From: Epiperipatus broadwayi
Taxonomy: Eukaryota > Onychophora > Udeonychophora > Euonychophora > Peripatidae
Direction of reading: 5' to 3'
DNA: 64,000 nt
Assembly: GCA_028023455.1 (NCBI GenBank)
Contig: JAQFVV010006546.1
Coordinates: 470,001-534,000 of the forward strand
Shown here: in pieces, positions 50,224 to 61,456 of the stretch
Layout: every line of letters starts with the position of its first letter
Position numbering within the stretch: position 1 is the stretch's first letter
The notes under the pieces: generated by a model
What the model saw: the letters and a program-made list of their open reading frames with translations, nothing else
What the model was told of the DNA's origin: nothing
The model's database searches: none
Program-made: the position numbers and the translations under genes

Positions 50224-51066
50224 TGAATTTTGGGTAAGGCAAATATAAAGAAAATTAATCTCTAATATATATAAGAACAATGATAATGAAGCAACATTGT
50301 TTTATTAACAGTAATATTATCTTTTATGGAAGTTGGATGAGCCAAATATAAAACAAACTAATAAAGACTGCTAAAATGTAAAACTAAAATAAGTGCAATT
50401 CACTGAATAGCTTGCATATTTGGGTAATCATGAATACAATAAAATATTATAACTGAACTTGGCCTGCAAGTGCCTTCTAGACTAGAGCAACCATATATAA
50501 TAAATGAATTGCAAACCAAATGGTTTTCTCCATTTATACACTAAATATTTGGACAATCTAAATATACTGCATAAATAATATACTTATGCAACAAAAATAT
50601 ATAACTAAAATAGATAAATAAATATGTTGATTCACAAATAGCGCTCTGATAACTCAAATTTAATGATTTCATAAAATTTATAAGATGCCAATGAATTCGC
50701 ATTATAAGTATCTTGCATCTCAAAGAAGATACAATTCAATAAATGATGACTTATGTGATGATAAAGTGTAGTATTGGATGTATAATGAATTATCTTAATT
50801 GTAAAATAAATTATGTGATAAAACTATTTATAATGATTAATGCAACAGTCAAATCAATATACCTAAATTAATAACTGTAATATAAATTTATTGAGATAAG
50901 CATTAAATCATTGAGGTGGGTAAAATAAAGATTATAATTCTAATTTATCAACTGCAATTAATATCCTATTATACATTTTATAAGTCATCTCCCCTCCTCT
51001 CCTCTTTTTTTTTATGATTGCAATCGATAGATGTGATATACATTTAAATTATAAAGCAGACAGTCA
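50224..51066 (-). repeat. 5' LTR of outer gag-only element
   Basis: Plus-strand ends TGAATTTTGG...CAGTCA, 843 bp. It is colinear with 40,490-41,031 plus 45,843-46,152. It gives the uninterrupted sequence across the site where the inner element inserted in the other copy (around 50,772). Confidence 0.75.
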
Positions 51067-51267
51067 GGTAAGCGTAATGCATAAAAATATTGTTTACAGA
51101 TTTACTTATCTATATAAGAATAATGAATTCCACTTAAATGAGGTTGAAATTTTAAGAATCCATAAAACATTATTAATATTTGAAATATAGCAGTTTTATA
51201 TAAATTTGATAATTGCGTTTGTATAACTTAAACATAAAACAAATCACATTTAATCCCTTTCAATCTC

Positions 51268-51298
51268 AACAACAACAACAAACAACAACAACAACAAC

Positions 51299-51358
<60 letters not shown>
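51268..51358. repeat. (CAA)n-(TAA)n microsatellite
   Basis: CAA triplets shift to about 19 uninterrupted TAA triplets. Confidence 0.95.
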
Positions 51359-51359
<1 letters not shown>

Positions 51360-51514
51360 TTTCCTGTACCAAAGCATAGGTATATCTGAAAAATCTTCAT
51401 TACATTAGCTAACAACTATAATATTAATTAACTAAGAAAGATGTGATTATGATAAATAAATAATACTTCCGATTTTATTTTACAATTCATCTCACTTTTG
51501 TAAGATCATCCTTT

Positions 51515-51620
51515 TTTTTTCCATGTGTCAGCATTGGCCGGGACGCGAACCCACAACCGTCTGCAACCAACTACTTGCTTGTATGGCGGCTGCGATACCT
51601 CTCGGCTAACAATGCAAGAC
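51515..51620 (-). mobile_element. tRNA-derived SINE or tRNA retropseudogene
   Basis: Read on the minus strand: an RNA polymerase III A box (TAGCCGAGAGG, about 51,598-51,608), a B box with one mismatch (GGTTCGCGTCC, about 51,541-51,551), then a short tail ending in A9 at the low-coordinate end. The ends GCATTG and CAATGC could pair as an acceptor stem. The perfect 14-bp duplication TAAGATCATCCTTT flanks it (51,501-51,514 and 51,621-51,634). The long region between boxes and the A-box context resemble a leucine- or serine-type tRNA, but no cloverleaf is convincing. It is retroposed, not a native tRNA gene. Confidence 0.88.
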
Positions 51621-52045
51621 TAAGATCATCCTTTCTGGAAATAGCATAAAAAGAATTAAATTCCTTTTAGTATGTTTGTTAAATCAAGATAATCCATATT
51701 TAACACATTAATCTGTTTTAAGGTGGCCTATAATTTGATCGTTTATTATATTTAATATTTGTTTGGAGAACCAACAATTCAGGAGTAGCATTTAGATATT
51801 TCTTCATAATCTATTATTCTTTAAATGTTATTCAAATATTTGGCATGGCTAATCCTTAATGCACTTCCTTAAATAGTATTCTTACTTTGTTACATGAAGC
51901 ACCTTAATTTCTTTGAACAGTTGCTACAATTTTATCCAAAACTTAGCATTCAACCCTTCATTAATTTGAGATATAAAATGAATCAATTCATTAATCGATC
52001 TTTAATCCATGAGGTCAATAATTCTGATCATATCTCTAATAAAAC

Positions 52046-52165
52046 GGTACTCTAACCCGACCTGCTGTGTGGCCGCTAGAGGTGCTGTTTCTGTGTTTCC
52101 ACATAGAACATACAGGGTAGGGGCCTCAAAAGCAGACGACACATAGCAGGTCGGGTTAGAGTACC
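52046..52165. mobile_element. hAT-type MITE, 120 bp
   Basis: Terminal inverted repeats of about 26 bp (GGTACTCTAACCCGACCTGC at the left, its reverse complement at the right) with a short GC-richer middle. A perfect 8-bp duplication AATAAAAC flanks it (52,038-52,045 and 52,166-52,173). Eight bases is the hAT (and P-element) signature. No coding capacity; the two arms could form a stable hairpin. Confidence 0.9.
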
Positions 52166-52179
52166 AATAAAACATATAC

Positions 52180-54000
52180 TTTGATAACCATAGTAAAACA
52201 ATTTTTATTATTTTTGAATTAAAATTCATTTCTTTAGCAACAAGTTTGTATGGAGACATATTTGAGTTAAAAAACTATTCTAAAAAAATGTTTTCTTTCA
52301 TAATTAAAGAAATAAATTTACTATTGAGATTTATATTAATCTTTCCTTGAAATAAAGAAAATAACTATTTTTATAAATAATTTTACAACATAAAGGTCAG
52401 CCATTTCTTTGAAATTAAGAAATATAACTTTTCAAAACATATATCATTAATTTCAATTGAAGAAAATCCAATGATTCATTGAAATAAGTTAATGTGTCTA
52501 TTTTCTATTAACAATTGACTATAATAAATGAGATTTCTTGAAATAAAGAATTAATTAATTAATTAATGGTAGTTTCTGATTACTTGTTGTCCATTTTTTT
52601 CTAAAGTGATGAAAAGTCAGATGCCTAGCAAAGCATCTTACTATCAATAAGTTTAGCTTGCCATCATATATGAAAACAAATTGACTATTTAAAATTTTGA
52701 GCTTGTTTAGGTTCTTGATGCATTGAAAATTTGAAGAGACTCCCTCTGAATTTTCCAAATGTCACTTTTTTGTACCAGTGATCACATGACATCTGGATGA
52801 TCCATCATGCGTTGGGAATGTCTTCTGATATCTGAAAAATATTGGAAAAGATTGTCATGGTTTTTAGCAGGCAAAATGTTGGGGTTAAGATTTTTAAATC
52901 AAGGTAGTAAAAAAATTTTATTTCCAGGTTAAAAAAAATAATTCTTCAACAAATATTTATTCAAAATAAATAAATCATAAACCTTAAATTTCGTAGATAT
53001 TTATTCTAAACAAATTTAAATTGATTTTTAAATAAATAATTTATTATTTAATAAATATTCTAGCAACTAAATTAATCTTTATTAAATAAAAATTTAAATC
53101 AATTAATTTTTACTACATTTAGATACATTAAGTGTCTACACACATGCACTCAATGTATAAAATATAAGAACTGTTTATTTTACACCTAATTAAAATGTAC
53201 TCTTGGATTTATAATTCTATTTTTGAATTTTTTTTTATGTGTGTAGCACGTTTTTTAATTATACAATTGATAATTTTCTTTAATAAGAATAACAATGAAA
53301 GGTGTATTTCTTTTTATAATATAGGAGTCTATTTAAAAAAATTTGCTTTAAAAGCCATTTAAAATGCTTTATAATAGCATTATATTTCTTTTAAACATTG
53401 ATATGAGAGACTATTTAAGCATGATCATGACTATAGTTTATGCTCTACAGCCAATGATAATAATGGATATATTTGTTTAACTATAAAAATTAAAGCCAAT
53501 AAAATGTTTAGTTTTAAATTTAGAATAACCATTTTACTGTAAAACTGTAATATTGCAATATATATACTTGACCATATATTTTATATATGAATATATACAT
53601 ACACAAATATTATTAAGTGCAATGTTTTTCAACATTGTAATTTCCAGTTTTGCTAACTTAACAGAATACTGTTAAATCTTTTTCATTATTTCTGTATCTA
53701 AACCAATGCAAAAGAAAATTGCATTAGTAACTCCAGATTCATAGAAATTGTTTATCATAGTGTGTAGTTGATTCCCTTTTAGTTAAAATATCAGATTAGC
53801 TACTTATATCTGACAGTATTAAATTATTTAGCATTGGCTGGACTATCTATCAATGATAGGTATGATAAAAATGATTTAATAGCTTTCTATTGAAATGTCG
53901 AAACTAGAAGTATATATATATATGTGTGTGTGTGCATATATATAAAATTGTGGAACTTCACATGTTCTAGAAGTATATTTTCTCTCACAGTTTTACATAT
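52180..54000. other. AT-rich non-coding DNA
   Basis: No supportable gene. A 67-codon minus-strand frame at 52,555-52,758 is less biased than its neighbours, but I cannot assign it to any family. Confidence 0.5.
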
Positions 54001-54030
54001 ACATAAACTTGCTATATTATTATATATAAG

Positions 54031-54150
54031 GGTCTTCGGAATAAAGTAATACAATTAGAAGATAGAAATTCTCTTTTGGTGAAAAAAATTACAAAACAAG
54101 ATGAACAAATTAAAAATCTTTTAAATGAAATCAATGATACTCAACAAAAG
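54031..54150 (+). CDS. Candidate internal exon of a coiled-coil protein
   Basis: A 120-base block bounded by an AG acceptor (54,029-54,030) and an AAG/GTATGT donor (54,151). It is exactly 40 codons, open in phase 0 on both sides. The peptide starts GLRNKVIQLEDRNSLLVKKI and ends LLNEINDTQQK: Leu/Ile/Val at heptad spacing with Lys, Glu, Asp, Gln and Asn between, a clear two-stranded coiled-coil pattern. It is unlike any transposon domain here and unlike AT-bias peptides. The gene is not identified. The weak pyrimidine tract is the main reason for caution. If real, the window is largely intron on this strand. Confidence 0.6.
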
Positions 54151-54158
54151 GTATGTTT

Positions 54159-54327
<169 letters not shown>

Positions 54328-54689
54328 AATAATAATCCCTTATATATTACATTATATGTGTAGGTGTGTGTAAGCCTGTATAGTGTATTAAATTACATAT
54401 TGAAACATAGAGTGTTAAATGTCTGCTCATTCCTCGCATATGTATGTAAATGGATTATTCTCTAGTACATGAGGGGGCAGAATGACTAATGGTCAACATG
54501 GGTAGGATGACAATCTTGGCACTAACATGAGCTTTGGATGTTCCATGATCAGATTTTCAATGAAATGGATGGCTGAAGTGTTGTGGGTTGGAGTAATTTG
54601 AAGTCTGTCCATTAAAGTATGAAGATTGGCTATCTTAATATAAAGCTGAGCACTGATTGCACATATGTGTGGAGATAGTAATCTGGACC

Positions 54690-54838
54690 AACTAAATTTT
54701 GCTGATTTAGCATGAAATACCAATATTGGTGATTATTTATCTTTTCAACATGTGTGTGATCAGCTGGATCAGCAATATGAGATGGCTTGGAGAGTTGAGG
54801 GTCATGTGAAAGTCTGAGTTCGAATCCCTTATATATTA
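54690..54838 (+). repeat. Dispersed repeat, family of the 3,923 element (copy 4)
   Basis: Best-preserved copy: TTTAGCATGAAATACCAATA, then ATTGGTGATTATTTATC, TGTGTGTGATCA, ATATGAGATGG, ending GAGTTCGAATCCC and a TTA tail. The end is a perfect RNA polymerase III B-box core (GTTCGAATCC). Similar material may extend upstream to about 54,450. Confidence 0.75.
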
Positions 54839-55267
54839 TTATTATTATTATTAATAGCTATTTTTATTCTTGAAAATATTTATAAAACAAATTATTTGAA
54901 AACAACTATATATAGTTTAAAATCGATATTGATAGACGTATGAGAACATCTGTACTTCTCCAGTCATAGATAATTTTTTATTTTATTTTTTGAATTATCT
55001 TTGCCTTTCAAATCATGTCCTGTGCTTTTAATTTTGATGCTTGAACGTCTCTCAAGCTAATATTTATAAATAATAAATAAAATTTCTTGAGTTTTAAATA
55101 TTTTATTATACATATTCTTAGCGATGAAATAAATTTTATATCTATAAATAATTCATATATTGTTTTAATATCTTTTAATAAAGTTTTTATAAGATTTTAG
55201 TAAAGCTTTTTATTTAATTCATAGAATAGTTGATATTTAAACACCATTTCGGTTTAAAAAATTTCAG

Positions 55268-55304
55268 CTCTTGCAATCATCATTCTCTACCATTAAAAAA
55301 TGCG
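55268..55304 (+). CDS. Candidate short exon (weak)
   Basis: 37 bases between ATTTCAG (acceptor) and GTAGGT (donor). In phase 0, the phase left by the 54,031 exon, it is open (LLQSSFSTIKKC plus one base). Short enough to be chance; listed because acceptor, phase and position all fit the exon upstream. Confidence 0.25.
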
Positions 55305-55309
55305 GTAGG

Positions 55310-58300
55310 TAACCTCAGTAAACATAAAATAAAGCATGAGCCCACCTATACGTTAGCTTTGATCGTATGTAAGCATACCATTTACTGACATATTTACTCT
55401 AAGAGCATGATTCATATATACTAACATAATCATCACAACTACTCAGTGGCAAAGGCTGAGCTTCATACTTAATCTCTTAATATTATATTAATCTTCAGAT
55501 AGTAGATGTATATATAACTCTGAGCATTATTTAATCTATCTGTATTCAAGCTATTAAAAAGTTATATTTACATTATCTGCCATTGTATTCAACTATTGAA
55601 TGCAATGAAAATGTGATATAACTATTTCCAATATTTTATGTATATATTATGTAAGACATTCCATTATTTACATATTTATTTTAATGATCTTCTATATTTT
55701 ATGATCAAATAACTATAACTTTAGTAAATAAAATTTAGCCTACATTTAATGGCAAAGATATGATTGACTAAACATTTATTGAAGCCAATTTAAAAATAAA
55801 AAGAAAGAAAAACATGCAGCTGTTTAAAATGCACTGAATAATTTTTAAATGATGTCTTTTTGTTTATCAAATCAATTACAATAATTTAAAAACAAAACAG
55901 TAACAACAGTACATGGATTCATTGCATATAGATAAATAATATACCATATTAAATATAATCAATTCATTAACTTATCTAACTATCTCAGATTAAGCCAATA
56001 AACATCACATGACCACCACTTCTTATGCTTGTGTATAGCTGTTGTTAAAATAGGCAAAACTCACTATACGTATTGCCACACACAGCAAGCTAGAGTAATT
56101 AGCTTGCTGTGTGTGGCAATACGTATAGTGAGTTTTGCCTGTTTTTATCTCAGATTAACACAGGAGATTTTAAAAGCATTGAAAGTTTAATTTTAGTATA
56201 CTTAATACCAAATATTATTAGTAATACTAATAAGTATTGTACAAATTTTAAACAAGCAAAATGATTTATTTTTTCCAAATAATTTTAATACAATAAAATT
56301 TTCTAATTATTTGTTGCTTGCTATGCATGTGCTTTCCATTCACTAAATATAATAGAATAACTTTGATCTCAAAACCTTTGGCTTTCAAGTCTATCATTCT
56401 ACTATGATGTTTTTATATAAAACTTCCATTCTCAGTGATAGAATTTTTTTCCATAATTTAATGATTGCTAACAATGAGATTTTAATTCTAATAAAACTAT
56501 CTAGATGTCAGCAACTATTGGTGATACAAAAGTGTCAATAAAGAGAGGACTCATTCAGTGTAGATGCAAAAATACATCCAAATATTTATATAATAAAAGC
56601 TTTTGTTGACAATATAAAAACAGAAAACAACTTTTACTCTTGTTTATTTGGTTATTATTATTTTAATATTTAGATTTAGATTTTAGTCATTTAAAATTGT
56701 CATCAAATAAATGAACCTAATTCTAATACATACAAAAAGTAATTTTTTAAATATTTGTTAAATAATTATGGATGTAATATTTTCACTATCGCCCAAAGAT
56801 CACCATTTTCTCATTGCTTTTTTTTTTATTTAATAAATTTAAATAAATGTTTTATTATATTTGGTGTTAACTGTACGAACATTATTAGAATGTTTGTTTT
56901 AATGGACATGGTAGATTTGATAATCATGATGTCATCAGAAAAACATTTATAACAGAGGTACATCAAAATAATAAAAATGTATATAAAATAAAAAATATAA
57001 TCTATTTTTTTTAGTCAGGACTTCATATGAAATGCAATTGGCAGAAATATTAGAGTGGAGTTGTAGTCTATAGACCTTGAGTTATAGAGTTTGCCATTGC
57101 ACTAAAGCAGTCAAGAAAATGAAAAAATATAGTTTTTCTGATAGTAAAACATTATATTGTTTATCAATAAATATATATATATATGCTTTGCACACAGATA
57201 ATGAAGTTATTAATAGTGATTGAAAACAAATAATATTATCCAAATGTTACTGCCGAGCGTGCTTTCGGGATATTTCATAGTCCCATATTCATGGCTACTG
57301 GAATTTAGTTAAGAACTATAATGGTGTTAATGCAAATTTTATGCAAATTTATGTGAAGATGCTACATAGACCATTTTCGAGATCCAAAAATTCTAATTTC
57401 AATATCACAGATTACCTTATACATGCAGCCATGTTGTTTAGTTTGATTATATTAGTTAATACTCTTTTTGATTTTTGACTACAGATTTTCAATCTATATT
57501 TAAAATGAAGAATAGTTTTTTTTTGTTAAATCTAAAAGATTTTTATTAAAGATAAATCTAGTGGAAAGAAAGGTTGATAATTTCCTATAAATATAATATA
57601 TTGCACATAACGTGCAAATTGTGAGTAAAATGGATGTTTAAAATATTTTGATCCTGGATAAGAATAATTATTATAAGGTAGTTTGTTATTTTAAAATATG
57701 CAATTTGCACCATTTGAATTGAAGATACTAGATACACTCCAAAAGGTCAAATGAATAGTTATTAATTTTTGATATTGACATTAAAAATTAAATTCTCAAA
57801 CAAAAATACATAAACTATTAGATTTTTATATATATATATATTTTTTTATTTTAGACCCAATTCAAATCACATGACATCTAATGTAATTTCAGTAGTCTCA
57901 GCATCCTTAAAACAAAATAACTCAACATGTTCTATTAAACATGGTTTATAGTATACTAATTATATTGCTCTCAATTCACTCAAAATAATTTAGTAAAAAA
58001 ATTATATAAATATCTATACAGACAAACATGCATTGCTAAATGCAAAAGTGACATCGGGGAAAGAAAGTCATCGCTCATGAAGCTATAATTATCAGAACTG
58101 GGAGAAAATTGACTGAGCATTTAGCATCTGTGCCAAGAAACATCAACATTTATTATTAAGAAATGGATAGGACAACTTCGCACTTCAAAGCAAAAGTTCC
58201 AAGGTCGCAAAGGATAAGTGACTTAATGGATGTTCTAGAACCCTCACAATTTACCATCTGTGCCCGAAATAGATTAATGAGGATTACCAGAATGATTCAC

Positions 58301-59480
58301 TAAGACATTTTTCCTTATGCACTTCAAAACTAAATTTAGGTTGACGTCATGAATTTTATTTATTTGTATATTTTGTGTAAATTTTTTTATTCATATCTTT
58401 CCTTTAACATGGATACAAAGAGGAACATAAAATGTTAATAGGTAACATAATGGAGAAATATTATTTCCAATATTGTAAGTAAAATAAAATATAGGTTACG
58501 ATGAGCACTTGCTTATGTACAAATCTGACCATCATCAAAGGGAAAGGTAAGACTTTACCGAAGACACATTTATTACAAATATTTATACAATTTGCATCGT
58601 ATATATTTTTCTTTGTTTGTTTATACTAATATTTGTGTTAAATGTTTTCGGTATACTTGACTAACTATTTCTATCATAAATGGTATTTCTTGTCTGTATC
58701 ATAACTACAGTATGTAGCAGAGGAATTCCATATCATTACTATGACAGATAGGAAGTTTATATACTGATGTTAAGATAACAACCATGTATAAGATTATTTA
58801 ACCTTATTGTTATTGAAGATTAAAAGATAACCTGTTTGTGTAATATATGGGTAGCAATAAAATTCCTTTACTACTCATATTATTGTGAGTGCAATCCTAG
58901 TATGCTATAATTACTTTATTGTAAGAATTTTCATGATTAATTTTAAATATAATAGTTATTTATTGTATTAAAATATTATTTAAAAGATTGGATGGTATCT
59001 TATTATTATTATTTCTAGAATCATATTCATTGTTGGTATAAGAACCTAAGAAGAATAAAATTGTATTTGATTATTTATGAATTTATTATAGCAAAAAATC
59101 TGAGATCTGAATTATTTATAAAGAATTATTTTGGTTATGAGATCTGATTTATTTTAAAAAACTTTACATTGATTATAAAATCTAATTTACTCAAGAAAGC
59201 TTTATTTTGCTTTTAAAATCTAGGTTACTTAAGAAAGATTTATTTGATTAAGAATACTTTAAAGTAACCTAACTTTATGAAACTTTGCTGCTTGAAATGT
59301 ACGATTTACTTTAGAGAATATTCAAACTCTTGATTGCATATGTTGGTTATTTTGTCTTAAAACAGCATTAGAGCTAGCTTACCCCATTATTATTTATTTT
59401 TATTGAATATCCTACACTTGTAAGGTTATTTTGGGAAGCTGATTGTTTGTCTTGTTGTTCCTAAAGGATTTTATATATAT
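55310..59480. other. AT-rich non-coding DNA, possibly intronic
   Basis: Apart from the hairpin at 55,990-56,145 I see no gene. A strong acceptor (TATTTTTTTTAG) at about 57,014 is followed by an 18-codon open stretch ending in a stop, with no further support. Confidence 0.5.
55990..56145. mobile_element. Foldback element with perfect 40-bp hairpin
   Basis: Arms 56,052-56,091 and 56,101-56,140 are exact reverse complements around a 9-base loop. The left flank (AAACATCACATGACCACCAC onward) matches the start of the 59,912 foldback, so this is a shortened member of the same family. Confidence 0.88.
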
Positions 59481-59489
59481 ATATATTAT

Positions 59490-59700
59490 GACCTTTCCAT
59501 GATTAAACAGGCTAAACTCTTTATACTGTAGTGCCACCCTGTGCCAACCAGAGTAATCAATGGATGCCAGAAGGCTTGAACATAAAATCCCCATCTAGTG
59601 CTTACTCATCCAATATCCCCAGACTAGTTTCTGGCTTGTGGCCTTCATCAGTGAGGAGTCTTGGATCTGAGAGTATTATACCTAGATCTTAGGATCTAAT
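59490..59700. repeat. Single-arm copy of the foldback family
   Basis: Matches the left arm of the 59,912-60,345 element from TTAAACAGGC through AATCAATGGATGCCAGAAGG to GGCCTTCATCAGTGAGGAGT and a little beyond. It has no inverted partner. Confidence 0.85.
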
Positions 59701-59911
59701 GCACCCCTCTATCAGCCACCTTTTATCTCTACTTAACTACAAAACTATGATAATGAAATTGAAAACACAATAATATTTTCAATCTAAACTCAATAGCTTG
59801 TATAGTCATATGGGTCTGAACTCAATTCAGCACCCATACAGTTTGGTATCTTTGGCTCTTTAACAACCATAGCCACCACTAACCAACCTATTAGGCAGGA
59901 TTGGTGTTAAA

Positions 59912-60345
59912 CCACTAAACATCACGTGATCACCATCTCTTATGCTTAGCACATAACTGTTATTAAACAGGCAAAGCTCTCCATATAGTAGCACCACCCT
60001 GTGCCAATAAGAGTAATAAATGGATGCAAGAAGGCTTGTACATAAAATTCCCATCTAGTGCCTACTCATCCAATATCCCCAGGCTAGTTTCTGGCTTGTG
60101 GCCTTCATCAGATCTAGGTGCAGTGCTCTCAGATCCAAGGCTCCTCACTGACGAAGGCCACAAGCCAGAAACTAGTCTAGGGATATTGGATGAGTAGGCA
60201 CTAGATGGGGATTTTATGTGCAAGCCTTCTGGCATCCATTGATTACTTTGGTTGCACAGCATGGCACTACTGTATGGAGAGTTTTGCCTGTTTAATAACA
60301 GTTATGTGTTAGTATAAGAAATGGTGATCATGTGATGTTTAGTGG
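59912..60345. mobile_element. Long foldback element, about 434 bp
   Basis: The left arm (59,912-60,110) and right arm (60,149-60,345) are inverted copies, beginning CCACTAAACATCAC at the left end and its complement at the right, with a spacer of about 40 bases. Arms are about 90% alike. No coding capacity. It is the longest hairpin in the window and, if transcribed in an intron, would form nearly 200 bp of duplex RNA. No target duplication was recognised. Confidence 0.88.
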
Positions 60346-60977
60346 TCCTTTCCATGAAGTGATGTTGATTCTAGTTTAAGTCAGGTCATTCACCAACCCA
60401 CGCATGCAGACAAGTATTAATTTAAAACACTAGTACTCATGAAAATTAATAACAGAAAAGTGGCAGATTTCTTTGGTTATGCAATTTAGAGAAGGGGGAA
60501 TTCCTTTTTATTTAGTACTCAACTATTTATGTTGCTGTTAATAGGTTAAGTATTTAAAATTTAAATTTAAAAATGGCATGAATAAAATAAAATATAGATT
60601 CCACAATTTGTTTTAATTAAGTATATCAGATGCATACATCATTAAAATTTACATTTAATAAAAAAAAATAGGCAACTATTTATGTGTAAATGTGAGTATA
60701 TGTGTGATACAAATGATGTCATCATAATTACTCAACAAATCCATGTGTAATAATAAATCAAATTATTTTTAATATATAAATTATAATATTTGCTTTATAT
60801 ATTTATATAAATATATATATTCATCTATTTATATAATAATAATTTGAGGAGAGTAAATATTTTATTAATATAAAAGAGATTAAATATTTTATTTTTATAT
60901 TATATTTTGTTTTTGGTATTAATTATTAGAGGATTTGGATTTTAAAATAAAAATTATTTATGTTGAAATTAATTCAG

Positions 60978-61052
60978 TGTTTAAGTTCAATGCCTTCAGA
61001 CAGAGATGCAGAAATTTTTGAAGAAGAAAATCTATCATTTTTGTTTGTTTAA
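60978..61052 (+). CDS. Candidate terminal exon
   Basis: After an AATTCAG acceptor (60,971-60,977) a phase-0 frame reads CLSSMPSDRDAEIFEEENLS, then FLFV and TAA. The acidic, polar composition is unlike chance AT-rich translation. No donor before the stop, so it would be a last coding exon. Unknown protein. Confidence 0.35.
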   Translation, partial: CLSSMPSDRDAEIFEEENLSFLFV

Positions 61053-61383
61053 GGGAAAAGAGTTACATTTAAGTCATTCTTCAAAAGTAAATTTATAGAA
61101 ACTATATCCTGCATATAGGCATGAATTATTGTAAAAAACATTAAATTTTACATTTAGAAATAGTCTTTTTTTTTTTTTTAATGATAAGTCTACGAGTACC
61201 ATTTTCTCTTCTCAACATCAACAGGCTGAACCTTAAAACAATTTAAACCATTAGATTGAAAAAATAATTTGAATACAACTTTCTATGCCAAAGAAAATTA
61301 ATTTGCATATAATTCTGTGACCTTGGAACAAAATCATTTATATAAATATGATTTCATATTACTATGAAACTCTGTTTTTTCAG

Positions 61384-61456
61384 AGGTGTCTATTTTGTGC
61401 AATTTGTTTTTATGCTAGTTCAGAGAATAGATAAACCTTTAACAATGAAAACCATT
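61384..61456 (+). CDS. Candidate internal exon (weak)
   Basis: 73 bases between a good acceptor (CTGTTTTTTCAG) and a consensus donor (GTAAGTAT). One frame is open for 24 codons (GVYFVQFVFMLVQRIDKPLT and on). The splice sites are the best in the window, but the peptide is not recognisable and the phase does not fit the other candidates. Confidence 0.3.

Larger units (their letters stand above)
40490..51066 (-). mobile_element. Gag-only LTR retrotransposon (outer element)
   Basis: Two copies of an 840-bp repeat flank an internal region of 4.1 kb with a minus-strand gag relic. The left copy is split in two (40,490-41,031 and 45,843-46,152) by a later LTR element; the right copy is continuous (50,224-51,066). 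On the element strand the right LTR ends in CA, then one base, then TGGGTCATGATAGC, a plausible primer site. I see no protease, RT or integrase inside, so it was non-autonomous or lost pol. The left end abuts the Penelope element and lacks about 20 bases. Confidence 0.75.

Noticed and set aside
51515-51620. Functional tRNA gene
   Set aside because: An A-tail, a 14-bp target duplication and no good cloverleaf show a retroposed copy.
57015-57080. Exon after a strong acceptor with an 18-codon frame
   Set aside because: No donor, quick stop, no recognisable peptide; T-runs before AG are common in this sequence.
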